Source of the DNA: Argyresthia goedartella
Taxonomy: Eukaryota; Arthropoda; Insecta; Lepidoptera; Argyresthiidae
Assembly (NCBI GenBank): GCA_949825045.1
Contig: OX463822.1
Coordinates: forward strand, 2,609,001-2,673,000
DNA: 64,000 nucleotides
Direction: 5' to 3'
The notes below the pieces were generated by a model. That model was not told the DNA's origin. It did no database searches and saw only the letters and a list, made by a program, of their open reading frames with translations. Position 1 is the stretch's first letter, and each line of letters starts with the position of its first letter. Below are positions 46,430-56,922 of this stretch, piece by piece. A program made the position numbers and the translations under genes.

Positions 46430-46601
46430 GATGCGACTTAAAGAGCTTTAAGGAAGATGTCCAGTGCAGACAGCCTCATGTTGCTCAGTGTGCAACTGAG
46501 CAACATTGAGCAACTGAGCAACATGTAACGGAGTGATGGGGCGGTGACAGCGATGCGACGACGGCCGCTCGCCGCATTGTTGCGGCTGCTGTTGATCATA
46601 G
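46430..46601 (+). other. Candidate host exon: 5' UTR end plus signal-peptide start
   Basis: The exon is bounded by a pyrimidine-rich acceptor (TTTGTTCTTGTTACAG, ending 46429) and a strong donor (G|GTGAGT at 46602). Its last 49 nt (46553-46601) encode MRRRPLAALLRLLLIIG, a basic n-region and leucine-rich h-region typical of a signal peptide, then splice in phase 1. Two upstream ATGs open short ORFs, one of 23 codons (46457-46528). The GC-rich coding tip contrasts with its surroundings. The rest of the protein is not visible in the window, so the family is unknown. Confidence 0.5.
46553..46601 (+). CDS. First coding exon of an unidentified secreted or membrane protein (partial)
   Basis: Sixteen codons plus one base, starting at the ATG at 46553 and ending at the splice donor. 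Hydropathy alone suggests entry into the secretory pathway. No following exon could be matched by phase and similarity within the window. Many large insect genes have an isolated signal-peptide exon before a long intron, so this is plausible, but a chance ORF next to a donor-like GTGAGT is possible. Confidence 0.4.
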
Positions 46602-47230
46602 GTGAGTCAGTTGATCAGCATCTAACAAGTTGCTCAGTCTGATAAATGTACCGTTGTTGTAGGACGGTCATGACTGTCGCTCTACACACTGCTCAAGCTG
46701 CTGTTAATAGCAGTGTATATCGATGTGGCTAATTTTGATCGCTGGTGAATCAGAGTTGATCAGTTGCTAACTCGTCGCTCAAGCGGCAACATTGAACCTA
46801 AAACATTCGTCGCACATTGTTAAACAATTATAATATAAACTACATATTTCATAAATTTACCTAAAAACAAACCGTTCTAAAACTTCATAACTTATTGACG
46901 TCTTAGAAATAAATAACGAACCGTTTGGATAGAGACACTCAATAATATCCGGTCCATCTTCCGGCGGCTCGGTCTTGCCGGTTTCCGTCGGCAATCAGAA
47001 CGATCTAGTTCAGTGTGACTTTAGACGCAAACTGCGATTGGGTTACCGGCTTCCAAGAAAATACCATCGTCTCGCCCCCTGCCAAGTATTGGCCCCCTGT
47101 CAATGGACTATTGAAATACTCAACGAAGGCATAATTGTGCCTCTACCACACCATACGGGAAAATTACACTATGCTATGGTTATTCAGATCGAGTCTAGGA
47201 GCGTTTCTACGTATCCAAACAATACAAATA

Positions 47231-47476
47231 TGGGTGTCACAGAAAGGTGTACCTAGTCATTTTAAGGGGGTTGTTAGGGACATAATTCTGAGCGCCCTTC
47301 ACTATGAAACCGCTTTGATCAGAGCAACTTTAATTTTCACTGCTCCATACAGTTTGGGCCGCACTATCAGGTTGTTTTGTATGGAGAAGCGAAAAATAAA
47401 ATGCTCTGATGAATATTGTTCAGAATTATGCCCATAACAACCCCCTAAAATATGACTCCACCTTTCTGTTACATCC
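47231..47476. mobile_element. MITE with TA target duplication
   Basis: The ends TGGGTGTCACAGAAAGGTG and the reverse complement of CACCTTTCTGTTACATCC form inverted repeats that continue through TTTTAGGGGGTTGTTAGGG for about 55 nt. TA flanks both sides (47229-47230, 47477-47478). Half copies lie at 10380, 12045 and 20135. TA and a GGGTGTMACAGAA end would suit a Tc1/mariner-driven element. Confidence 0.65.
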
Positions 47477-47639
47477 TATAGATGCCCATGTGTGCCCAAG
47501 TATATTTTTTTCAATACTCTATTATGCTTGACAGGGGGCTAGCCCATCGCTGCAGCTACGGATATATGAAGGTATCCTCACAATATCCGTGAGAATGTTC
47601 GTATAATGTAATAGAGTCATACAGCTAACAATTTATTTA

Positions 47640-48768
47640 TTTATTTATTTATAAGACATAAGACATAAGATATTTATTCATAATTTTTACAATTACATGT
47701 CATATTTATATAAATAGGTCTACTACCTACGGAAATTAGCTAACTAGCTACAGTTTAAATAATTAGCTACAGTCATTAAAATCGTGGTCATATTGACAAT
47801 TATAAAAATAAATGCGATCATAACAATTAACAATATTATTAGGTACTAAGGTACGTCACAAATTATCCCTTGGAGGTAATAGCGAACTCCTCGTAACTAT
47901 AGGGTGCCAAGTCAATAAGATGGTTTTTAAGTTTATATTTGAAGGTGTCTGTACTTGGGGCAATTTTTATGTTGTCGGGGAGTTTGTTATAAATAGTTGG
48001 ACCCATAACATGGGTCAGTTTGTTGGACTTTTCCAATTTACGCGGTATGCCAGCCAGTTTATGTCCGTTTTGCGTGGCATACTTGCTGAGGTCATTTAGA
48101 GTCTTGAACTCATCTAGGTTTTGCCGAACATACAAAGCAACCTGGAAGATCACTATTGCGGGCACTGTTAAGATGCGAAGTGATTTGAATTACGGCCTCG
48201 CAGACGTATCTGATGGAACCCGTGCGATGGCTCGTACGGCCCTTTTTTGCATGATGAACGCGCGCTTCCACTCCGCTGCGCGTCCCCATAGCTCGGCACC
48301 ATACTGGAGCAGCGAGTGTATAGTGGCGAAGTAGCATGTCCGAACCACTTCGGTTGGAACGCTCTAGGCCAGACGTCGAAGAACAAAGCACGCACTTCCC
48401 AGCTTCTTGCACAGCTTGTCGATGTGGGCCTCCCAGGTGAGGCCTCCGTCCAGCTCTAAACCGATAAATCCTGCGACGTTGACTTGCTTGAATGTCCTCC
48501 CCATCGATATTGACCGCCATTGGTATCGAGGGCATGCCTGCTAGTCGGAAATGGAGGAATTGGATCTTTTTTGTATTAAGTATCAAGCCGTTAGTTTAGA
48601 ACCATTTCGCGAGTTTGGCGGCTGTTGTGTTGAGTTGAGACTCTATCTCATCCAGGTTGGAGGCATACACTAATCCTGCGACATCGTCGGCGTACATAAG
48701 TATGTCAGCGGTGTCTATGTTCTGAGGGACATCACTGAGCAGCAATGAAAACATTATGTTCGACAGGA
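47640..48768 (-). mobile_element. LINE C, 3' part (continues at 56923)
   Basis: The 3' tail is AAGACATAAGACATAAGATA in reverse at 47650-47675. The minus strand carries the RT C-terminal block (QVALYVRQNLDEF, GPTIYNKLPDNIKIA), a thumb region and motif C (DILMYADDVAGLV at about 48710-48680). At 48763-48768 it is cut by LINE B; the reading QGSSLS|NIMFSLLL resumes correctly at 56923. Frameshifts near 48100-48500 break the frame. Confidence 0.75.
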
Positions 48769-48829
48769 GCTGGAGCAAGGAGCTGGAGTGGCTTCCGATC
48801 CGTCTTCGCCGTGACATGCACATTCTCTC
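48769..48829 (+). mobile_element. LINE B fragment, 5' piece before the DNA transposon
   Basis: The sequence encodes ELEWLPIRLRRDMHIL, the block found at 58276-58992 as ELKWLPIRLRRDTHIL. GACAGG precedes it (48763-48768) and recurs after the 3' end (56923-56928), giving a 6-bp target duplication in LINE C. It is interrupted at 48830. Confidence 0.8.
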
Positions 48830-49290
48830 CCAAGTAACACATCAAAGCATTATATCAGCCGACTAACAGCATTCCTGTATCGTTTTAGCATTTTGAGTTG
48901 GTTGTATATCAGCATTATAAACGTATATACGGCTACTATAGTGCTTATTTGGGCACAAATTATACAGCTTTAGATCCTAAATAGGTTCACATATAGTTTA
49001 GTAGCATTACAGCCGCATTATACTAGCATTATTGTGGTCAAGAAAGGTACCAATCGCATTATAGAAGCATTATTATGGTCAATGACGTTGTCAATCGCAT
49101 TAAAGAAGCATCATTACTGTCCATGAAGTTGCCAAAGACATTAGAGAAACACTATACTAGCATTATTATTAATATTGAAAGTACTTTTAGCATAACAAAA
49201 GCATTAGACTGGCATGAGAATCTGGTAAAAGCACGACAAGAGCTACCTAAGTGTTCACGGTTAGAAATGAAATAAACTTTACATCATTGC
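48830..49290. repeat. Left subterminal repeat array of the transposon
   Basis: About ten AGCATTA, CGCATTA or AGCATT units occur within 380 bp on the plus strand, in varied spacing. Such arrays are transposase-binding regions in CACTA elements. The short open frame at 49075-49275 runs through them and is not a gene. Confidence 0.6.
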
Positions 49291-50531
49291 AAAATCATCT
49301 CTAATACTATGTTAGTATAAAACGTTATTCATTAGCGTTGCAATTTAACTACTGCCTCGGAATATCAATGGACACGGATTTGTTTGCCTAAGACTGACTG
49401 AGTGAGATATACTCTACATTTTTGTAATACTGGGTATATAAGTTTATGGCTCTTTTAATAGTTATTGCCTTCAAATATTACTGCGCAGTGTAGTTTACTG
49501 TTAATGTTTATATAAGTGTAATTGAAAATTTTCACGCCCCTTCGATATTTTGTGGTTTTGATATAAAATCTCATTTAAAGATATGTGTGAAATATCCAAA
49601 ACATTGATGCGTTCCTATTATAGAACATTTTAGCATAATTTACCTATAAGTATTGGTTGTGAAGTATGAAATTAAATGTCATCATTATTATATAGGTCTG
49701 TTTCTATTATAAATAAGTCCGAATATTAATATTTTAGGTTATAAAATATTTCCAAAATGGTGTCGGTCTAATAGTAGCCCGGTGAACCATTAAAAAGGCT
49801 AATTAATGCCCCCAGCAGTATATACACTCACAGGTGAACAATTATTTAGTCAAAGGCCAGAGAGAAGACGTTTGGTGAACCACTGTAGTGCCATAGTCTT
49901 TAAAGTGGATATATATGGGTTCACCGGCATGCCCAGAGACATGATGTAGACTGAAATAGTGGCCATTACTTTCATAATTTTGGGGATCCTTGAGTAAAAG
50001 AATAAAACCATTTTCTAACCATTTTTCTAGCTTTCAAAGGCTAAGTAGTCATAAATGCACTAAGTCAAATCGTGCGGTTGTACTTGTAGCAACATGTAAT
50101 ACCTTGCGAGTTTGTTTACCTAGTGCGAGTGAGACACCGCTATGCATGTTATGGCGATGTCCTACGCACCACAGCGTTTCAAAGAATATATATACTCACG
50201 TCAGTTTACTCGCGAGAGTCTCACGTGGTGGCTGTGTTCGTGCGTGTCGTTCTTCATGTCATAGACGTATATTTTTACCGCAATTAGTTTATCAATGGAT
50301 CATGTTAGCGCAGAACCGCAACAAATAGCGTTTTGATGATGAGGCCTTTAACTCAATAGTGGGTGCTAGAGGCTGAATAAATTGAATTTGATAATACTAG
50401 GTTTTGAAATAGACGATAATTTACTTATTTGCTCCATCGAGGTAAACCAATATGTTTTCTATGGGTGATACCTACTTTTCATTAATTTCGTTTTCTTTTT
50501 TTTCAGTTTTGTTTGTATCAAATATCACATA

Positions 50532-52162
50532 ATGCCGTATAGAATTGTTCAGACAATCGAGAGAGGTAAGACAATACTCGTAATTGTCCCTTCTTTGTGG
50601 GAGGATCGTGGTAGCTTGTGGTGGCCGCCTAAAAAAACCCAGTATCGACTTATGAAAGATGAGCTATCCAGGCCTAATAAAAAGGAATGGAAATTGATGA
50701 ACTGTTTTTTGAAAAGAGACATATTCGGACTTATCAGACGGCAGAAGCTGAATTATCAATTATGGAAGAAAATTCAGACACAGACGTGAATGACTCAGAC
50801 ATGGTTGCACCCCCGACGCCCATAGTTCAAGAAAATCAAGAAGCAATGTTTGAGCATATGGCCAACAAGTTGGTAAGTTCAAATCAAACCCACAGCGGTT
50901 ACTTTTGTGTTTTTTTATTATTTTGTTTACATTTTAGTAGTAAGTGTTAATTATTGAGGTTCCGCAATTCCTCGAGATTAATTTGGCGTCCCTTATTTGG
51001 GGTGAGCCAAGAGCCTTTAGTTTTAATTATTTAAGATCAAGACTGTAATTATTTGCTTTTTATGACGTTATCACGTATGGGAAAAGGCCATTTAATTAAT
51101 TAGCTGTATTTTTTTAGAGAATAATAAAACCGATTAATGGGAACAAGCTTTTGCTTATAACTAAGCCTTATAACCTTATTACTAAGCCGATTTAGTTTGA
51201 AAAGGGCCCCCATGAATTTCACGAATCAAAACGTTGTCGGTAACTTTTTTTTTCAGATATCAAGCACTCAAGAAAATCAAGAAATCCCGTTTACGGATTA
51301 AAGCAACGTTGCAGCTACAGAAAACGCCACAACTGAAGAAAACATAGTTCAGATAATCAGCACAGAAACATTCAACTTCGACCAGATTTTAACGAACCAG
51401 AAAATATTGTCCGAAAAACTAGACAACATGCTCCAAATTCAAGGGATTACTCTCGAAAACCAACAGAAAATCGTTCAAAATATGGCCGCACAGTCTGTGC
51501 AGTTAGATGAAATATCTGCACAACTTGCAGATATAAAACAAGGTCCAATGGTTACTTTGTTGAAAGATGCAAACCCTGACGATAACAAAAGTTTTACAAT
51601 AAAACCGATTGAAAATCAAAATGATCTTAAATCACTGGGTCAATTACTGGCAGATAGAACAGAAAGACATAAAATACAAAAACGATTATCGTTCTTATGC
51701 TTAGCTTCCAAGGGCGAAGGAAAAACTTGTGCATACAAATTACTAGATATTTTATTCACAAGGGATTTCCTTTGCACCTGTTCATGGGCAGGTGGAAGTA
51801 GAGGAAATAGGTCGAAAATTGCCTTTAAAGATTACAAGAACGTTTTAAAATTCTTTTTTGGCATGATTCAATCTTGGGATCCGACGTATACAATTCAAGA
51901 CAATGAAGTATTTTTTAAGATTATAACGAAAAATTCGAACCAGCGAAAATCTATGAAAAACCTCAGGATGTCATCTAAGAGGAATCGCAAGAATACGGAT
52001 AAGTTTGAAAATCAGCAAAAGAGTGGAAATAACACAACAAATGATGACGCCAAAGAAATAACGGAAGAAGAAAACAGGCAAATTGAAGAAGTAAATGAAA
52101 AAGAAAATATGTCTTTAAATAATATTGTGAGTGTTGATGATATCGAAGACGGTTTGTGTTAA
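50532..52162 (+). pseudogene. DUF4806-type accessory protein of the transposon, broken
   Basis: Exon 1 (50532-50872) starts MPYRIVQTIERGKTILVIVP and has a WxxxxGSLWWPPKK block, the N-terminal module often found with DUF4806 proteins in insects. It ends at a GTAAGT donor (50873). Exon 2 (51257-52162) follows a TTTTTTTTTCAG acceptor. It carries a glutamine-rich coiled-coil-like part, then FTIKPIENQNDLKSLGQLL..ILFTRDFLCTCSWAGGS, the DUF4806 domain, and an acidic tail. Two lesions are seen. One is a shift between WKLMNCFLKRD and RTYQTAEAELS near 50715-50730, probably a 2-bp AT gain. The other is an in-frame TAA at 51299-51301. A splice acceptor at about 50505 suggests an upstream non-coding exon. 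The role in transposition is inferred from linkage only. Confidence 0.65.
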
Positions 52163-52340
52163 TCAGTGAATAACTCTTAAACTTTATTTTTTCTTTATGA
52201 ATAGCTGTACATCTACACCGTACACTGTTTTTTTACTAGGTCGATTAAGTGTGTCAGATATTTTTGCACGGTTTGTTCTGTTATTAAGAAACGAGTGGTT
52301 TCTGCCAAGTTCAAACCACTTCGATCCCTGAAGATTTTGT

Positions 52341-52485
52341 AAGTACCTATAGGTCCCCCATTCACGAAGACGCGTGACGTAGCTATTTGCATCTTTCTCT
52401 TACATTGCAGCACTCTGCTGAAAGACAAAGATGCAAATAGCTACGTCACGCGTCATCGTGGATGACGGCACCTATACCTACAGTA
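52341..52485. repeat. Hairpin between the two transposon genes
   Basis: CGTGACGTAGCTATTTGCAT (52374 on) pairs perfectly with ATGCAAATAGCTACGTCACG (52431-52450), and weaker pairing extends the arms to ~50 bp around a ~40-nt loop. It lies between two convergent genes. Confidence 0.6.
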
Positions 52486-52609
52486 ATAATTACGTGAAAA
52501 GTATACCTTGGAACTTGCAGGATGACATGGTGACAACTTATCAATCAGCTGATTATTTGTTGTGAGACTGATTTTTACAATTTATTAAAATAATAATTAT
52601 GTATACATA

Positions 52610-52863
52610 CACGGTTATTTTTTTATCACCAATAATGTTATGGGGATTGATAGTATCCATCATTATGATCAACTTTCCCTCAAGAAACATATTGCCGCAA
52701 ATGAAAAAATATTGGGTCTCCCATAGGAACTTGAAAAGCTGAGGGTCAATGTACTGAGGGACGATTTTTTTTATTTGTCACTATATGTTTGTTGGTTAAA
52801 GTTTTTCATAATGATGGAACTATCAATCCCCAAAATATTATTGGTGATAAAAAAATAACAGTG
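52610..52863. mobile_element. MITE with TA target duplication nested in the transposon
   Basis: The termini CACGGTTATTTTTTTATCAC and the reverse complement of GTGATAAAAAAATAACAGTG match for about 65 bp with few changes. TA lies on both sides (52608-52609, 52864-52865). The element is 254 bp, has no ORF, and sits in the intergenic part of the larger transposon. Tc1/mariner mobilisation is likely from the TA target. Confidence 0.7.
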
Positions 52864-53352
52864 TATAAATTGATTAAATGATTATTAAAATCCTCATCAA
52901 AATAAGCTGAAGTAAAATTTTATTTATATTTTTTTTTCATATCTGGAGAAGTATGATTGACAAAAGTTTTTTTTTTAATAACACTAGTTCACAAAAACAA
53001 GTCACAAAGTCAAAGTTCAAAGTTACACTTCTACAAAAACAGAATGTTCTCAAAACTTGTTTATTTTAAAATTATGATTCGCAAAAGTTAACTTTTATTG
53101 AAAATTTATAACAAACAACAGAAAATGTTAATAACCCTTAAATATACATTAATAAAAACTTAAGTAAATAAAATATGGTTTTTATTGGTACGTATGCAAT
53201 AGTGGTATGAAATATGAGTATTCACGATGATGCAAACATACTAATTTACATTTTAGGTCGGTAGGATCAAGGACAATATCACATTTGCTACCATAATTTT
53301 TTACTTTGTAAATGTGCAAATGTGAAGATTTTATAGGATACGTAAACACTTC

Positions 53353-55374
53353 TTATTTGTTTCTAATTTTTAAGCCATTCATACGAATTCCATTGGGTTC
53401 TTCAACTCTATTATTGATTTCAACTATATCGTTCACAGTTGTCAATACATATCTGTCTTTTATTTTTGAGGAAACTTTAAATTGTTCTAATTGAAGTACT
53501 CTATGTTTATTATTACTTTCCGTAACAAACGGGTAATCGGGCTGTTCAGATAAATCACGAGTTTTGACATGAAACCCTGTCGTGGCTTCAACTATTCTGT
53601 TTGCTATTTGAGATAGCGGATTCTTACCATCTCTCAGTAATCGTTTGATATGATACAGCTCATTCTCAAAAGGGTAGGCACTAAAAGAGTGTAAAATTCC
53701 AAATCGTTCAACCTCTGCAGTTAGGTGGATCAAATTGTGCACGTTACTAGTAATATAGTCCACCCCATAGAAATCTTTGTAGCTCTTTACAAAATCTTTC
53801 AGTAGTTCTTTTGCTAATGGCAGCAAATGCAGATGACATTCAGTTGAACAAATTGTAACAGCACAGTAAAGCTTCACAAAGTGTGAAAATACGGCGCTTA
53901 TGAGCACATCTGGCAGTATAATAATGCTAAGGTAGAACAAAAATGTCCTATATTCAGATCCTTTCCAAAATGCCAGATACTCCAGACCTCGAACTGCTCG
54001 ATGAATTTCCGATGGTAGCTTGCACTTGTTCAAGAAATTTGTGACTACTTCAATATCTTTAGCACGCCATTTCGTCACCAATTTTCCAAAATTACCATCA
54101 CGCCATCCAACTAGTAGCCTCTTCATAATTCCTAGGTCAATTAAGTGCAATGAATCAGCAACCGGAAAATCCTTTACCATATCTATAGGAAGATTAAGCA
54201 AAGGAGAATCATTCTTATGGTGTGCCCCATATAGTTTATTTCTAAACCCATCATTTGTTCTCTCGGAACAATTTATATCGGGAAAAGTAACTGTGTGTGA
54301 ATTGTGGGAATATTCACCAACAGTTACACACTTCATGCAGCCATGTTTTCCATTGAAGTTGCAAACACCTGAAAAAGTATAAATAAATGTTATTTTAAAA
54401 AACTTCTGAGGGACAGAGAGTAAAGCACGTGCTTGGTCCTTCACTCTCTCGCGTCGAGATTCCTGCGGGGACAGGCATGCTACGGTTGCTGGTATGTATA
54501 CAATAATAGTAAATCGGTGCAACGTCAGGGCTTGTCACCCTTGATTTAGACTATCACAAATAAATAAAAGAACTCAATAAAGGACATTATTACCTTTTAT
54601 AAAAGCTCTAGCAGGTGAGTCACATATAAAACATCTGATCGAGACTGTAACTTTCTTCTCAGGATTTTGCAATAGTGTAATTCCCGTTTCCAATAAATTA
54701 CTTAAATCGGTGACAAAATCTTCTAAATAAGCTGTTATATTTTTAGGTTTTCCAATTCCATAGTAAATTCCAATCACTAAAGGTTTGATTTTAGGATTTT
54801 CATAAATGTTACAGAGTATTGGCCAAAATTCTTTCTTTGAGCTTTTAAAGATTGGCAAACCATCTAAATTGAAATTCATAGATATATTTTCTGGTACATA
54901 TGTCCATTTTTCCAGTAGCAAAGTTAAGTTATGAGTAATTCCGTTATGCCAATATTCACCTCCTTCAATTTTCTTTATAATGACACATCTAGGTGTTTTT
55001 AAAAGTGTCCTTGTATCCGTAGGTAATATTTCTGGTATCAACCCATTTATAATTTTTGTCAAATCTTTTAACGCTATTTGATGAATATTCCTTTCAATAG
55101 CCCATCGTCTAATATTTTCACGAAATGAAGAACATTTTCCATATTTATCTATACTACTGTCATCTCCACTTTCATCGGAGCTCTCAGGACTTACATTTTC
55201 AGCATCAAGCGGAAAAGAATGAATACGATCTTGTTCAATATTCTCATTATTCACAATAATAGAATGTTTTATACACAAGGATTCCGTATCATGTGTTTTT
55301 TCAATGATGACAGGTGCAACTTGATTTTGGTGACCTACGGAACCATCTTTATTATCGCTACAATTAACTTGCAC
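53353..55374 (-). CDS. TNP2-like (Transposase_21-type) transposase, two exons
   Basis: Exon a (55374-54594) and exon b (54368-53353) join across a 225-bp intron with donor GTAATA and acceptor TTTTTCAG; the join reads ARAFIK-G-VCNFNGKHG in phase. The protein is about 598 residues from the codon at 55374. Landmarks: acidic N-terminus, WAIERNIHQIALKDL, a first candidate catalytic Asp in NLDGLPIFKSS, FWPIL, IYYGIGKPK, a second Asp in FICDSPARAF, a CxxC in HGCMKC, DSLHLIDLGIMK, and a Glu in SAYPFENELYHIKRLL. The order matches insect relatives of CACTA TNP2. The frame has no ATG at its N-terminus (55374 is GTG). An ATG-started basic frame (MRARTGG.. from 55472) overlaps in another frame, so a frameshift or unseen exon is likely. 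Confidence 0.7.
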
Positions 55375-55739
55375 GAATCGTTTTGTTGTGCACTTGTCGG
55401 ATCCGAATAAGACATAATAAATGCATGTTTCTTTGAAATTTTTCGCCTCATTCCTCCGGTTCTTGCTCTCATTTTAAACGTTTTTTTCAACATTTTGTTG
55501 GAACGTTGATGCAAACACAACACAACAAAATGATGAATTTATTATCACCTAGGATTATTAAATTACTCGTACAATGATATCACAACTTAATTTCGTTACT
55601 AGCATATTATTAGATAGAATCTTTTTAATACATACGGTTAGGCAAAACTCACAATTATTATTTTACAAATACAGTAAGTGAATGTATAAACAGCTAAACA
55701 CATTACAATAACTCACATTTATTTGGTAAAAGAGCTATT

Positions 55740-56337
55740 AGCTGTGCAACAAAAGTCATGTGATCTTTAAAAATGCAAGCATTAAATTGATTCACTTTTA
55801 TGCTGTTTAGCAGCATTAGACATTTACTTTCTACTTTAAAAGCTATTATACAACAAAGAGCTCTAAAACCAGCTCAAAGCTACATAACAGAATTATAATG
55901 GTACAGGATTATGCTATTAGGCAGCGTTAGGCATTACATAATTGCTTAAAAATGGTATTGTAGACCCTAAAGCACTTGAAACAGCTGAAAGTCGTATAGC
56001 GGATTAACGTGGCATTATAATGGTTCTTGTTTATGCTATTAAACGGCCTTAAGCATTTATGTATCATTTAAAATGCTATTATAGTTCCAAATGCACTAAA
56101 AACAGCTGTAAGCTCTAAAGTTGCTTTGTGATTTGCTGCAGTAAAACTAAAGGCTTTACATATGCATTTTGATATGCCTCTGTCCAACCGTTATACGGTG
56201 TAAAGCATCGTAATGGTTTTGAAATGCCATTGTAAAGCTTCAAGATGCTCTGTGAATGTTTATAGGAGTCTATACGGACCTTAAGTTCTACATAGGTTTA
56301 CTATTCGCTCCTTAAAATGCTTTCTGTGTTACTTGGG
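55740..56337. repeat. Right subterminal repeat array of the transposon
   Basis: The minus strand is dense with AGCATTA, AGCATAA, AATGCT and AGCTGTTT units over ~600 bp, mirroring the left end. The terminal 13 bp are TGTGTTACTTGGG. No gene is present. Confidence 0.6.
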
Positions 56338-56922
56338 CTCCTATCTGTTCAATATTTTGCGAAATCCCCGATACCCCACATATCTACGCCAACGTTTTGA
56401 CTTTCTTTTCCCCAGGGATAGCAATCCGAGATCCCACACGGTGTCTCTCCTTTCAACTCCTCGGCATAACACTGCCGCTTACGAACACTCGTTTAGGTTA
56501 AGGGCAATCCGACTGTGGAACGCACTTCCCTGCGCTATTAGGGAAAGTCCCTCAATTTTCACTTTTAAGAAAAGATTGAAAGTGCATTTCCTTTCTCTTC
56601 CGTAAATGGTACCATATTTATGTAGGTATATGTATGATTTATTATAGTTTATGTATGTTCATGCTTTACATTGTATTTTATGTAGTGGAAGTATATATAT
56701 ATATTTTTATTTTATATTTGGTATAGTTTATATATATTTTGAAAGTAATTTGCGTCCGTATGTATAGTGTTATTGCGAACTAGGACTTTCCAGTATAATT
56801 AACTCTCCTGTCCTGCCTAAGTTTGCTGGAAGAAATCTCTTTTTAGAGATAAGCTCGCCTTTGCTTATTACATTACTTTTAATTGTCTGTAACTTTATAT
56901 TATCTATGCAATAAAGAATAAA
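56338..56922 (+). mobile_element. LINE B fragment, 3' piece after the DNA transposon
   Basis: YLFNILRNPRYPTYLRQRF continues the frame from 48829 and runs to VHFLSLP at 56605, followed by the LINE B 3' UTR (TTTGCTGGAAGAAATCTC, AGAGATAAGCTCGCC) and the GCAATAAAGAATAAA end. The target duplication GACAGG follows. Confidence 0.8.

Larger units (their letters stand above)
48830..56337. mobile_element. 7.5-kb TNP2/CACTA-like DNA transposon with DUF4806 companion gene
   Basis: The ends are CCCAAGTAACACA and its reverse complement TGTGTTACTTGGG, followed on each side by AAAGCATT after 1-2 bases. Dropping the element and one copy of the flanking CT (48828-48829 or 56338-56339) restores the LINE B frame HILSYLFNIL, so the target duplication is 2 bp. 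Inside are AGCATTA-rich subterminal arrays, an accessory gene on plus (50532-52162) and a transposase gene on minus (55374-53353), converging. The transposase resembles TNP2 of plant and animal CACTA elements, but the termini do not start with CACTA and the duplication is not 3 bp. Confidence 0.75.

Noticed and set aside
46975..47256. 93-residue ORF considered as the second exon of the candidate host gene at 46430
   Set aside because: No acceptor in the right phase before it, and its 3' part lies in a MITE (47231-47476).
49075..49275. 66-residue ORF inside the transposon's left end
   Set aside because: Runs through AGCATTA subterminal repeats; no homology or start context.
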